Assembly (NCBI GenBank): GCA_018669005.1
Contig: JABJAL010000059.1
Span: forward strand, 1 to 39,662
Length of the DNA stretch: 39,662 nt
Direction of reading: 5' to 3'
Source: Nitrospinaceae bacterium
GTDB taxonomy: Bacteria; UBA8248
The position numbers were made by a program, and so were the translations under genes. This document shows positions 8,581 to 15,852 of this stretch, piece after piece. The notes beneath the pieces were generated by a model that did no database searches, had not been told where the DNA came from, and saw nothing but the letters and a program-made list of their open reading frames with translations. Each line of letters starts with the position of its first letter. Position 1 is the first letter of the stretch.

Positions 8581-10890
8581 ATGGCAAACCCGATGAAATC
8601 ATATACATCGAGACAGGTGTTGCGACTCACGACCCACATTCGCTCCCTGATCTGGTTGGGGATTCTCCTCACTCTTTTATTGCCGCTCACATCACATATC
8701 GCACCTGTTGGGGCCGCACCGGTCGAGGCCACACCTGCTGGAGCCGTCAAATCCTCCCCGGAGGAGATAAAAGCCCTCATTGAGAAAATCGAGAGCCCAG
8801 AGAAAAGAGCGGGTCTTCTTTCTGATTTAAAAATCCTGCTTCAAGCTATCGAGGATAAGAAGAGGGGCACAGAGGCAACCTCCCCTGTCTACAAGCATTT
8901 CTATGCCGGGCTCATACAAAAAATCGACGACGCCCTGTCGCGGAGTTTTGGCGCCTTTCGAAATTTGCCACAAAAAATAGATGAAATTGGCGGTCACCTG
9001 TCCACCGTAGCCGGAGAGGGCCCCGCACTCTGGGGATTCGTGCGCCTCGCGGTGGCTATCGCCCTCTCGCTGTTGCTTCTGCTCGCTTTGCGCCGCGCCT
9101 CCACCCTCTACTTGCCACACAAAACAGATGACAGCACCGCCGACCTCGGCCCACGGATTGGCATAGCTGTAAAGTTCTGGCTCGAAAGAGCAGTGCCACC
9201 TGCCATTCTTCTTCTGGCAGGCTCCCTGCTCGTCATCCTCTTTGGCCTCGGTCAGGTCGAGGAAAATTTACTCCTGATATTTCTCTGGTCTCTGTTCCTA
9301 GAGCGTTCACTTGTCGCGGCAACACGTGCCCTGCTATCGCCCGCAAGACCTAAAATGCGCATCTTCCCCCTTGCCGACGACGTGGCGGGCCTCTGCTCCA
9401 TCTGGGTGCGCCGCTTCATCGAGGTCGCTGTTTGGGGTGAGGCCATCGCGCAGACGGCAGGCGCCCTCGGCCTCGGACCCGACGCAGAGACTACACTTAC
9501 CATTGCATACCGTTTCGTCATTGTTCTGCAGGCGATGGCCCTGACACTTCAATACCGCGGCAGCGTCAGGCGTTTGCTTTCGGCCCTAGAGCCAGACAAT
9601 GCCGGCGGCGCCCTCCGGGCGGCAATCGCGGCCTGGAACATTGTGGCTAGCCGATGGCATTTTATCGCCCTTCCTTATCTGCTCATCCTTTTCTCGCTCT
9701 GGGCAACAGACTCTAGAGAAGGCGTACAATCACTGATAACCGCAACGGCCACGACAGCGATTATTATTGCTGCCGCTTATGGCGCAGGCCGCCTCGTTGG
9801 TCTTGCTGCCTCACGTCTTTTCACTATCAGCGCCCGGCTTAAGACACTTGTTCCCAGCATCGATCAGCGTGCAAATCGCTACACCCCCCTCATCACGCGC
9901 TCAATCAATGGCATCATTTGGGTGGGTGCTTTTCTGTTCGTGCTCGACGCATGGGGCATTCCAACCATCGAGGCCCTGCTCTCCAGAGCCGGAGTCACCC
10001 TCATTGCCACACTCGCCGAAATAATTATTACGGTAGCGCTCGCCATTTTATTCATCGAGGGGGCCCATGCCGCCGTTGAATACTTCCTCAACGGACGACG
10101 GGACCATCAGGGGAGCGTCATCGAGCCATCACCTCACCAAAGAACCTTGCTCCCCCTCGCCTACTCGGCCGTAAAATGGGTCGTCATCGCTGTAGCCGGG
10201 ATCATTCTGCTCGCAAGCCTGGGCGTGAACATTGCCCCCGTCCTAGCCGGGGCCGGAATCCTTGGCCTTGCCATAGGCTTCGGCGCACAGTCTCTCGTCA
10301 AGGACATCATCACGGGCGTGTTCATGCTTATCGAGAACAACATCGCCATTGGCGATATCGTACGGGTCAAGGACATCGGGGGCACCGTGGAGAGTTTCAG
10401 CCTGCGCTCGGTTAAGCTACGCGACTACGATGGCAACGTTCACGTTATCCCGAATAGCGTGATCGACGTCGTCACCAACTTCACGAAAGAATACAGCCGC
10501 GCCGTGTTTGAAGTTGGCGTTGCCTACCGCGAGGACGCGGACAGGGTGATGGGGGTAATCCGCCAGGTAGGCGATGAAATGGCCCAAGATCCAGAGTGGG
10601 GCGATCAGATACTTGAGCCGGTGGAAATTGCTGGCCTTGAGCGCTTTGACGACTCGGCAATTGTCATTCGTGGGCGATTCAAGACCAAGCCCATCAAGCA
10701 ATGGGGCGTACGACGTGAATTCAACCGGCGAATTAAAATTGCGTTCGACGCGATGAGTATCGAAATTCCCTTCCCCTACCGCACACTCACCTGGGCGCAA
10801 GAGGCGCCGGAGCCACCCGAGGGCAGCACGATACCACCAACGCCCATTGCAACACGCGGCACGGGGGATGCAGACGGGGATTCAGATTAG
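8581..10890 (+). CDS. MscS-family mechanosensitive ion channel, large YbiO-like form
   Basis: This is predicted to be an inner-membrane tension-gated channel that releases solutes on osmotic down-shock. The 769-residue protein starts with a signal-like hydrophobic segment and a periplasmic region with charged helices (about 50-150). About ten membrane segments follow. The MscS pore helix and beta domain lie at about 540-690, with the Gly/Ala-rich pore-lining helix near 550-572 (GLAIGFGAQSLVKDIITG), then ENNIAIGDIVRVKDIGGTVE and HVIPNSVIDVVTNFTKEYSR. A Pro-rich acidic tail ends the protein. Size and layout resemble E. coli YbiO (741 aa) more than the 286-residue MscS. ATG 8581 is used; ATG 8593 is better spaced from AAGGA and may be the real start. 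Confidence 0.9.
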   Translation: MANPMKSYTSRQVLRLTTHIRSLIWLGILLTLLLPLTSHIAPVGAAPVEATPAGAVKSSPEEIKALIEKIESPEKRAGLLSDLKILLQAIEDKKRGTEATSPVYKHFYAGLIQKIDDALSRSFGAFRNLPQKIDEIGGHLSTVAGEGPALWGFVRLAVAIALSLLLLLALRRASTLYLPHKTDDSTADLGPRIGIAVKFWLERAVPPAILLLAGSLLVILFGLGQVEENLLLIFLWSLFLERSLVAATRALLSPARPKMRIFPLADDVAGLCSIWVRRFIEVAVWGEAIAQTAGALGLGPDAETTLTIAYRFVIVLQAMALTLQYRGSVRRLLSALEPDNAGGALRAAIAAWNIVASRWHFIALPYLLILFSLWATDSREGVQSLITATATTAIIIAAAYGAGRLVGLAASRLFTISARLKTLVPSIDQRANRYTPLITRSINGIIWVGAFLFVLDAWGIPTIEALLSRAGVTLIATLAEIIITVALAILFIEGAHAAVEYFLNGRRDHQGSVIEPSPHQRTLLPLAYSAVKWVVIAVAGIILLASLGVNIAPVLAGAGILGLAIGFGAQSLVKDIITGVFMLIENNIAIGDIVRVKDIGGTVESFSLRSVKLRDYDGNVHVIPNSVIDVVTNFTKEYSRAVFEVGVAYREDADRVMGVIRQVGDEMAQDPEWGDQILEPVEIAGLERFDDSAIVIRGRFKTKPIKQWGVRREFNRRIKIAFDAMSIEIPFPYRTLTWAQEAPEPPEGSTIPPTPIATRGTGDADGDSD

Positions 10891-10901
10891 TAAATCAAGG
10901 A

Positions 10902-11561
10902 TTACTTCGAGGGGCCCATGCTTTCAAGCACAGCGGCTAGCTCAGTAATATCTTTCACTTGGTGCGGGCAATTCTCCATCTCCTCGCTACTCCCCAGCCT
11001 AGCGACAAAGGGAATCTCCATCTCAGCCGCCGCATCGCGGTCCGTCGGATAGTCCCCCACAAAGACCATTTCCCCTGGCGCGGCCCCTGTTTTGCGGCCG
11101 ATCATGCCCAGTATCTCGGCCTTGCGCATTGGCGAGCCGTAAACATCGACGAAATATCGACCCAGCCCGAACTCGCGGACAACGTGTTGTAGTTCGTCCT
11201 CAGGCGTCGCCGAGGCGATGAAGAAATCCGCCTGCCCTTGATGCGCCTCAAGAAATTCAAGCGCCCCCGCAACCAGCGGTGCCGCCACCACCTGCGACAT
11301 CATCCGGCTCACATAACTCGCCTCAAGCTCGCCTACCCGGCCACGCGGAGGGTGTTCTTTAAGAATTTTCTCGTAGATTTCCTCGAATTGCCGCCTGCGC
11401 GGAAGCCCACCATTGAACTCCTGATATGAAAGAATTTTGAGCAAATACTCCGGGAACTCTTCCTCGAACAACTGCCTGTAGGATTCTTTCTTGATGCCCG
11501 CCGATTCGATTACAACGCCATCGAAATCGAAAACAACCACACGAAAATTTAGGGATGCCAT
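10902..11561 (-). CDS. HAD-superfamily phosphatase
   Basis: This is a predicted small-molecule phosphatase of the haloacid dehalogenase superfamily, with the phosphoglycolate phosphatase/beta-phosphoglucomutase fold. Motif I is FDFDGVV (nucleophile Asp12, acid Asp14), motif II is IASATP (Ser117), motif III Lys is in SPMRKAEI (Lys147), and motif IV is VFVGDYPTDRDAA (Asp170, Asp174). A helical cap (about 20-95) lies between motifs I and II. The substrate cannot be deduced. The gene is convergent with the MscS gene, only 11 bases away, and lies 117 bases beyond the 3' end of tRNA-Leu. Confidence 0.85.
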   Translation of the reverse strand: MASLNFRVVVFDFDGVVIESAGIKKESYRQLFEEEFPEYLLKILSYQEFNGGLPRRRQFEEIYEKILKEHPPRGRVGELEASYVSRMMSQVVAAPLVAGALEFLEAHQGQADFFIASATPEDELQHVVREFGLGRYFVDVYGSPMRKAEILGMIGRKTGAAPGEMVFVGDYPTDRDAAAEMEIPFVARLGSSEEMENCPHQVKDITELAAVLESMGPSK

Positions 11562-11678
11562 GAAAAACTCATATATGTATCGCTAGACAAGAAAAGAGCA
11601 AAGACCTTGCAGCAAACTGTAATTAGGAAAACCCGGATAATAGAGGCCCGGCAAAAGGTTGCCCACTGTTTGACATAA

Positions 11679-11765
11679 TGGTGCCGGAGGGGGGACTCGA
11701 ACCCCCAAGCCCTGACGAGCGGTGGATTTTGAGTCCACTGCGTCTACCAATTCCGCCACTCCGGC
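11679..11765 (-). tRNA. tRNA-Leu (anticodon CAA)
   Basis: Read on the minus strand, the acceptor stem GCCGGAG (11765-11759) pairs with CTCCGGC, followed by discriminator A and an encoded CCA (11681-11679). The anticodon stem-loop is GTGGA-CTCAAAA-TCCAC, giving anticodon CAA, which reads UUG. The long variable arm is typical of class II tRNA-Leu, and the T loop is GGTTCGAGTCC. Length is 87 nt including CCA. Confidence 0.97.
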
Positions 11766-11789
11766 CTAGTTTAATTTCAATGACTTACG

Positions 11790-12029
11790 TTAAATCAAAT
11801 TCTCACGATTACGGCTACTGTCTGTTTTACTGTCATCTGTTTGATCCAAAAGCGCTACAGTACCGGCCTTGTGTCGGTCCGTAGGGTGAGAATACCTCAT
11901 CATCATCTGTATTGTCTTGTGGCCCAGGAGTTCTCTAATTGTATTGAGGCCCACCCCTCCCATAGCGAGCGCTGAGGCGAATTCATGCCGGGAGTCTTGG
12001 AAGCTGGTAATCCCTCCTGACGCGCCAAC
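11790..12029 (-). pseudogene. C-terminal fragment of a tyrosine recombinase (phage-type integrase)
   Basis: Translated on the minus strand, this segment reads GITSFQDSRHEFASALAMGG, then RELLGHKTIQMMMRYSH and a short charged tail to a natural TAA at 11790-11792. This is the end of the catalytic domain of tyrosine recombinases, whose consensus is HDLRHTFAS, then LLGHKTIQMTLRYAH. The catalytic Arg, the second His and the Tyr nucleophile (MRYSH) remain, but the first His is Gln. An in-frame TAG at 12030-12032 cuts the fragment off, and no N-terminal part is seen upstream. It starts 24 bases from the 5' end of tRNA-Leu, so it is probably what remains of an integrated element. Confidence 0.75.
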
Positions 12030-12161
12030 CTACACTGCCCCCTCAGACGCGTTTTTAGGCGTAAATTACTAATTCGCCACCAACAGGTCTGCTTTTGACA
12101 CCGAATGTCACTTGGGTGGGAATTTGCCATACACACGTGCACCAAGGCCACCGTGCAATGG

Positions 12162-12635
12162 TTACAGTAACAAATCTTCTCCAATACGATGGTAGGCGCT
12201 AGCGGAATTAATAAGAGAGGCGGCTGTAAGTGCTGGCACACCATAGACTTCAGCACTGACGGCAAAATCCTTTTGGATTTTTTTCAACAATAGGCCAAAG
12301 TCTCCATCGCCAGACAGCAATACAACGGTATCAACGTTTTTTGCAGCCTCCATAACGTCAATTGTAATTCCAACGTCCCAATCACCTTTGGCGGAGCCGT
12401 CACTACGCTGAATATAGGGTTTGAGTTTTACTGTGAAGCCTATTTTAGTGAGGGCATTTTGAAATTTGAGTTGTTTGTCATCATCACGATAAATGGCATA
12501 CGCGGTTGCTGAAACAATCTCTCCTTGGGCACTTATGCGTTGCCAAAGTTCTCGGTAGTCGAATTTGCGGCCATAGGCCTCGCGTGTTGTGTAATATATG
12601 TTTTGTACATCAACAAAAACTGCAATTGTTTTCAC
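12162..12635 (-). CDS. NYN-domain (LabA/DUF88-like) putative ribonuclease
   Basis: The 157-residue product is a stand-alone NYN domain of the PIN-like nuclease fold. Acidic metal-site residues are in AVFVDVQN (Asp9), KGDWDVGITIDV (Asp85, Asp87) and LLSGDGDFGLLL (Asp110, Asp112), the standard family pattern. The GTG at 12635 is chosen because family similarity begins there. The frame runs on to 12809, but the extra 58 residues look non-coding. Stand-alone members are often called LabA-like; their RNA targets are mostly unknown, so the role here is open. It lies in an AT-richer block between an integrase remnant and a divergent CPXCG gene, suggesting acquisition by transfer. Confidence 0.82.
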   Translation of the reverse strand: MKTIAVFVDVQNIYYTTREAYGRKFDYRELWQRISAQGEIVSATAYAIYRDDDKQLKFQNALTKIGFTVKLKPYIQRSDGSAKGDWDVGITIDVMEAAKNVDTVVLLSGDGDFGLLLKKIQKDFAVSAEVYGVPALTAASLINSASAYHRIGEDLLL

Positions 12636-12844
12636 GGCGAGACCTATGAGCAAAGCGCTATAGCAACAGGGGGATAAACGCCACAAAATACGCCAATGGA
12701 CACACTGAGCGCCAAAGGTATCTGGTAGACCAGGCATTGTTGCAGATTGCCTAAATAATTGCTGGGCCGGTACGATAGTCCAATGACAAAAAAAGACTAT
12801 GTATTCCAATGTGGAAATATTTTTTTAACCCAGGATATCCCTAA

Positions 12845-13027
12845 ATGTTAGAAGAGGTTGAACATTTCTTTAAGTGTCCTTATTGTTTTGAGCGAATTTC
12901 AATGTTGTTGGATTGTTCTTCTGAGAAACAAGAATACATAGAAGATTGTGAGGTTTGTTGTCAGGCAATAAATATTAATTTTGAAATAGAAAATGAGAGA
13001 ATCCATTTTTTTAGTGCTTCACAGTGA
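12845..13027 (+). CDS. CPXCG-motif cysteine-rich small protein
   Basis: This 60-residue protein carries FFKCPYCFERISMLLD and YIEDCEVCCQAI. The paired cysteines (C11/C14 and C35/C38/C39) match the Cys_rich_CPXG family of small, probably zinc-binding proteins of unknown function. AGGA lies 9 bases before the ATG. The gene is clearly AT-richer than its neighbours and diverges from the NYN gene across about 210 bases that hold no other gene. The function is unknown; a metal-binding or accessory role is only inferred. Confidence 0.8.
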   Translation: MLEEVEHFFKCPYCFERISMLLDCSSEKQEYIEDCEVCCQAININFEIENERIHFFSASQ

Positions 13028-13051
13028 CCTGCCCCCAATAGTGAGACCACT

Positions 13052-13130
13052 CCTTATGTTATCTCAGAAGCCAATGCTGGAGGGCGAAGCGTAGCTAAGG
13101 GCCCCGAGGCATTTATGAGGTAACATAAGG
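13052..13130. repeat. 79-bp palindromic element, possible insertion-sequence end or MITE
   Basis: The 14-base arms CCTTATGTTATCTC (13052-13065) and GAGGTAACATAAGG (13117-13130) are inverted repeats with one mismatch. Inner pairs AATGC and GCATT extend the fold. It is followed at once by more non-coding sequence and preceded by TGACCTGCCCCC at 13026. The arrangement is like a small non-autonomous element or a leftover insertion-sequence end. No transposase is visible. Confidence 0.5.
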
Positions 13131-13178
13131 TGGAGAGCCCTGAATGCGTTGCAACTGAGAACAAAATAGTCGGCCCGC

Positions 13179-13424
13179 TTATTTCCCCTTGCCTTCCCAC
13201 TCTGGCCAGCTTGAGGGCGCGACCTCTTGTGCCTCGATTCGCCATGAAACCGAATCCACGCATTCGGGGCACAGAACGATAAAGCGCCCCTCGGGGTCGT
13301 CTTCCATCTCATCGCGAAAGACTTTCAGACAGTTTCGGCAGTGGTCCTGATTACAGGCGGTGCAATGGTTTGGATTGGGATGCGTGAAGCGCATACCGCA
13401 TGCCGGACAATCAACCGTTTCCAT
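13179..13424 (-). CDS. Small zinc-ribbon protein of unknown function
   Basis: The 81-residue product has four Cys pairs: CPAC (C6/C9), CTAC (C21/C24), CRNC (C29/C32) and CPEC (C52/C55). This suggests two zinc sites. An AGGAG lies 7-8 bases before the ATG, supporting translation. No catalytic residues are apparent. It is convergent with the palindromic element and diverges from the cyclase gene. I do not recognise a named family; a nucleic-acid- or protein-binding adaptor is a guess. Confidence 0.6.
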   Translation of the reverse strand: METVDCPACGMRFTHPNPNHCTACNQDHCRNCLKVFRDEMEDDPEGRFIVLCPECVDSVSWRIEAQEVAPSSWPEWEGKGK

Positions 13425-13517
13425 CTCGAAACTCCTCCATCTGGGCCCGTAAGGCCCCTCGGTTGCGGCTCGCTCAAGGGCCTCGCAGTCATCCTGAATG
13501 GCGCGAGGGATAATCCT

Positions 13518-13545
13518 TTGCTACTTTGTGCCAGTCCTTTATACC
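13518..13545 (+). promoter_or_regulatory. Weak candidate promoter for the cyclase gene
   Basis: TTGCTA (13518-13523) and TATACC (13540-13545) are 16 bases apart, each a four-of-six match. Initiation would fall near 13552, about 35 bases before the cyclase start. There is no other clear signal in the divergent gap. Confidence 0.3.
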
Positions 13546-13587
13546 TTGCTATTTCCTAGTTCGCTATTTCTCCGAGGAGAATCGTCA

Positions 13588-14370
13588 ATGCTCATCGACA
13601 CAGACCATCTGGACGACTACGAGCTAATCGACCTGAGCCATCCCTGGGGACATGGCGCACCGCTTTGGCCCTATTTCCCGGACCTTAAAATCGAGCGCTT
13701 TCACTACCACGCCAAGAGCCAGGTCCTTAGCCAGCAGATCACCACTTTCATGCACTGCACCACCCACACCGACGCCCCCGCACATGTTATCGAGGGCACT
13801 CCGTTCATGGACGAGGTTCCCCTGAAAAGCTACTTCGGCAACGCCGTGTGCGTCGATATCCCGAAAGAGCGTTGGGAGGTCATAACCCCTGAGGACCTCG
13901 AAAACGCCCGGCCCAAAATTCAACCCGGCGATATCGTCATCCTCCACACGGGCTGGCATCAATACTATGGCGACAACACGAAGTATTTTATCTACTCACC
14001 CGGCCTCTACCGCGAGGCGGGCGAATGGTTCGTCGAAAAAGGCGTAAAGGGCGTTGGCTGTGACCATCAGGCGCTCGACCATCCTTTGGGCACGAAAATC
14101 GCGTGGGGCCCCAACCCGATTTGCCCCTTTACCATCGATGAATACAAGGAGGAGACGGGCCGCCATCCGGGCGAGGATTTTCCGGACTGGGAGCCCTGCC
14201 ACCGCGCCCTGCTCGGCAACGGCATCGTAGGCTTTGAGAATGTGGGGGGTGACATCGACAAAGTGGTGGGCAAACGGTTCACCGTCGCGGCCTTTCCCTG
14301 GAGATGGGTGGGGGGCGACGGCTGCATTGTCCGGCTCGTGGCGATTATCCCAAAATCAGAACTCGCCTAA
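13588..14370 (+). CDS. Cyclase-family metal-dependent hydrolase (kynurenine formamidase-like)
   Basis: This protein belongs to the putative cyclase family (PF04199), which includes bacterial kynurenine formamidase and other metal-dependent amide or lactone hydrolases. The metal-binding signature HxxTHxDxPxH is present as HCTTHTDAPAHV (His56, His60, Asp62, His66). A further conserved block, GVGCDHQALDHP, lies near residue 155. The ATG at 13588 is used because GAGGAG lies 8 bases upstream; the frame is open back to 13498, but that extension is a poor hydrophobic stretch. Length is 260 aa. No tryptophan-catabolism genes lie beside it, so the substrate is unknown. Confidence 0.85.
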   Translation: MLIDTDHLDDYELIDLSHPWGHGAPLWPYFPDLKIERFHYHAKSQVLSQQITTFMHCTTHTDAPAHVIEGTPFMDEVPLKSYFGNAVCVDIPKERWEVITPEDLENARPKIQPGDIVILHTGWHQYYGDNTKYFIYSPGLYREAGEWFVEKGVKGVGCDHQALDHPLGTKIAWGPNPICPFTIDEYKEETGRHPGEDFPDWEPCHRALLGNGIVGFENVGGDIDKVVGKRFTVAAFPWRWVGGDGCIVRLVAIIPKSELA

Positions 14371-14386
14371 ACGCTCAAGGAGCCTG

Positions 14387-14782
14387 CTAGTCGGCTGATT
14401 TTGCCTTGGATTTTTCTTTTTTCTTCTCGCCTCCGGATTTAGAATCGCTCGATTTAGACTCGCTCGAATTGGAGTCGCTCGATTTAGACTCGCTCGAATT
14501 GGAGTCGCTCGATTTAGACTCGGCCTTCGTATCGCTTTTGGCCGAAGAGTCGCTCTTGGATTCATCTTTGGCCTTGCTCTTATCGTCCTTGCTCTCGCCG
14601 TTCTTTGCGTAATCCGTCACATACCAACCCTCTCCCTTGAGATGGAACGCGGAGCGAGATATTTTTCGGCGAAGCTTCAGGCGCCCGCAGGCCGGGCATT
14701 TTCGAAGCGGTTTGGCGGTAATGTTCTGGATAAGCTCGTGTTCCTCACCACAGGAATTACACTCATATTCATAAATCGGCAC
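14387..14782 (-). CDS. FmdB-family zinc-ribbon protein with Ser/Lys repeat tail
   Basis: The N-terminus MPIYEYECNSCG, followed by CPACG, is the FmdB/CxxC_CXXC_SSSS zinc ribbon (Cys8/Cys11 and Cys29/Cys32). FmdB proteins were first linked to formamidase expression and are annotated as putative regulators, but their real role is unclear. After the ribbon comes AFHLKGEGWYVTDY, also typical. The C-terminal half is a Ser/Lys/Asp/Glu low-complexity tail built partly by a tandem DNA repeat. The gene is convergent with the cyclase gene and upstream of ilvE on the same strand. Confidence 0.88.
   Translation of the reverse strand: MPIYEYECNSCGEEHELIQNITAKPLRKCPACGRLKLRRKISRSAFHLKGEGWYVTDYAKNGESKDDKSKAKDESKSDSSAKSDTKAESKSSDSNSSESKSSDSNSSESKSSDSKSGGEKKKEKSKAKSAD
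14445..14521 (-). repeat. 30-bp tandem repeat in the fmdB-like gene
   Basis: The 30-base unit at 14445-14474 is repeated exactly at 14475-14504, and a third copy is partial (14505-14521). Each unit encodes ten residues of the SSDSNSSESK type. Copies are identical at DNA level, including third positions, which argues for recent duplication. Confidence 0.95.
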
Positions 14783-14813
14783 AACAATGCTCCCTTATTA
14801 AATCAACACGCTG

Positions 14814-15728
14814 TTAAACGATTGTAAGCCAGTCGAGGTGTGTTTCGTTCTCACCATTCACGAGCCCGAAATAAGCAGTCTGAAGTCGCTTGGTTATCGG
14901 ACCTGGCTTGCCATCACCGATGGCCCGTCCATCCACTTCGCGAATCGGGGTAAGCTCGGCCGCCGTTCCCGTGAAAAAAGCCTCGTCGGCCGCATAGACT
15001 TCATCGCGGGCAAAAGTTTCAACCTCAATCTCAAGCCCTTGCTCGCGGGCGAGCGTCATGACCGAATCTCTCGTGATTCCCCTCAATATTCCGTGAAGCG
15101 GCGGAGTCTTTAAAACACCATCGCGCACCAGAAAAATATTTTCCCCCGACCCTTGGGTGACATAACCCTCGGGGTCCAGCATGAGCGCTTCATCGAAACC
15201 GGATTGAATAGCCTCAAGTTTAGCCATCTGACTCACGCAGTAGTTGCCCGTGGTCTTTGCGCCCGTCATATAGCTATTCGGATGGTGGCTGGTGTAGGAG
15301 GAAACTTTGACGCGAATGCCTTTCTCAAGGCCCTCCTCGCCCAGGTAAGCGCCCCATTTCCAAACTGCCACCATGCATCGCACCGGCGCGCCCGAGGGAT
15401 TCACGCCCATCGAACCATAACCGAGCCAAGCCAATGGGCGGATATAGCACGAGTCCACCTTGTTGGTGCGAATAGTCTCGGTAACAGCACTCACAAGCGC
15501 ATCCTGCTCATAGGGGAGTTTGAGGCCCACTATGTGGGCGGAGTCGCAAAAACGCCTCATATGCTCCTTGAGACGAAATACCGCCGATCCTCTGCTCGTA
15601 TTGTAGCAGCGGATACCCTCAAATACCCCCAAACCATAGTGCAAGCTATGGGTTAGAATATGAATATTGGCATCATCCCAAGCCAAATATTCCCCGTCCA
15701 TCCAGATCTTTTCGGTTGCACCGTCCAA
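14814..15728 (-). CDS. ilvE: Branched-chain amino acid aminotransferase IlvE
   Basis: IlvE catalyses the last, reversible transamination in Leu, Ile and Val synthesis with PLP and glutamate. It is a fold-type IV enzyme. Conserved blocks are THSLHYGLGVFEGIRCY near residue 26, SYMTGAKTTGNY with the PLP Lys158, EALMLDPEGYVTQGSGENIF, and FFTGTAAELTPIREVDGR near the C-terminus. Length is 304 aa, as expected. The start is a TTG at 15728 that keeps the family N-terminus; ATG 15701 is the first ATG alternative but would drop conserved residues. D-amino acid transaminase is the nearest alternative, but the branched-chain pattern EGIRCY and the length fit IlvE. Confidence 0.93.
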   Translation of the reverse strand: MDGATEKIWMDGEYLAWDDANIHILTHSLHYGLGVFEGIRCYNTSRGSAVFRLKEHMRRFCDSAHIVGLKLPYEQDALVSAVTETIRTNKVDSCYIRPLAWLGYGSMGVNPSGAPVRCMVAVWKWGAYLGEEGLEKGIRVKVSSYTSHHPNSYMTGAKTTGNYCVSQMAKLEAIQSGFDEALMLDPEGYVTQGSGENIFLVRDGVLKTPPLHGILRGITRDSVMTLAREQGLEIEVETFARDEVYAADEAFFTGTAAELTPIREVDGRAIGDGKPGPITKRLQTAYFGLVNGENETHLDWLTIV

Positions 15729-15852
15729 GGTTTCAAGCCCCTAATATGAATAGAAAATTGTCCGATTTTTGACCAACCGGGAGAGTATATGTACCCGAAA
15801 CAGGCCGGGCAAGCGCCCTCGGAGTATTTCCGGGGCCACTTTTAGCGCTTAA

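Noticed and set aside
11679-11765. Attachment-site duplication at the tRNA-Leu 3' end
   Set aside because: I found no copy of the tRNA end near 13.0-13.2 kb or on the left side; the integrase remnant lies on the 5' side, so no att pair can be claimed.
11678-11884. 68-residue plus-strand ORF beginning VPEGGLEPP
   Set aside because: It is the antisense of tRNA-Leu; this peptide is a well-known false gene call over Leu/Ser tRNAs.
12636-12809. N-terminal extension of the NYN gene
   Set aside because: No family similarity and Cys/Trp-rich irregular composition; homology starts at the GTG at 12635.
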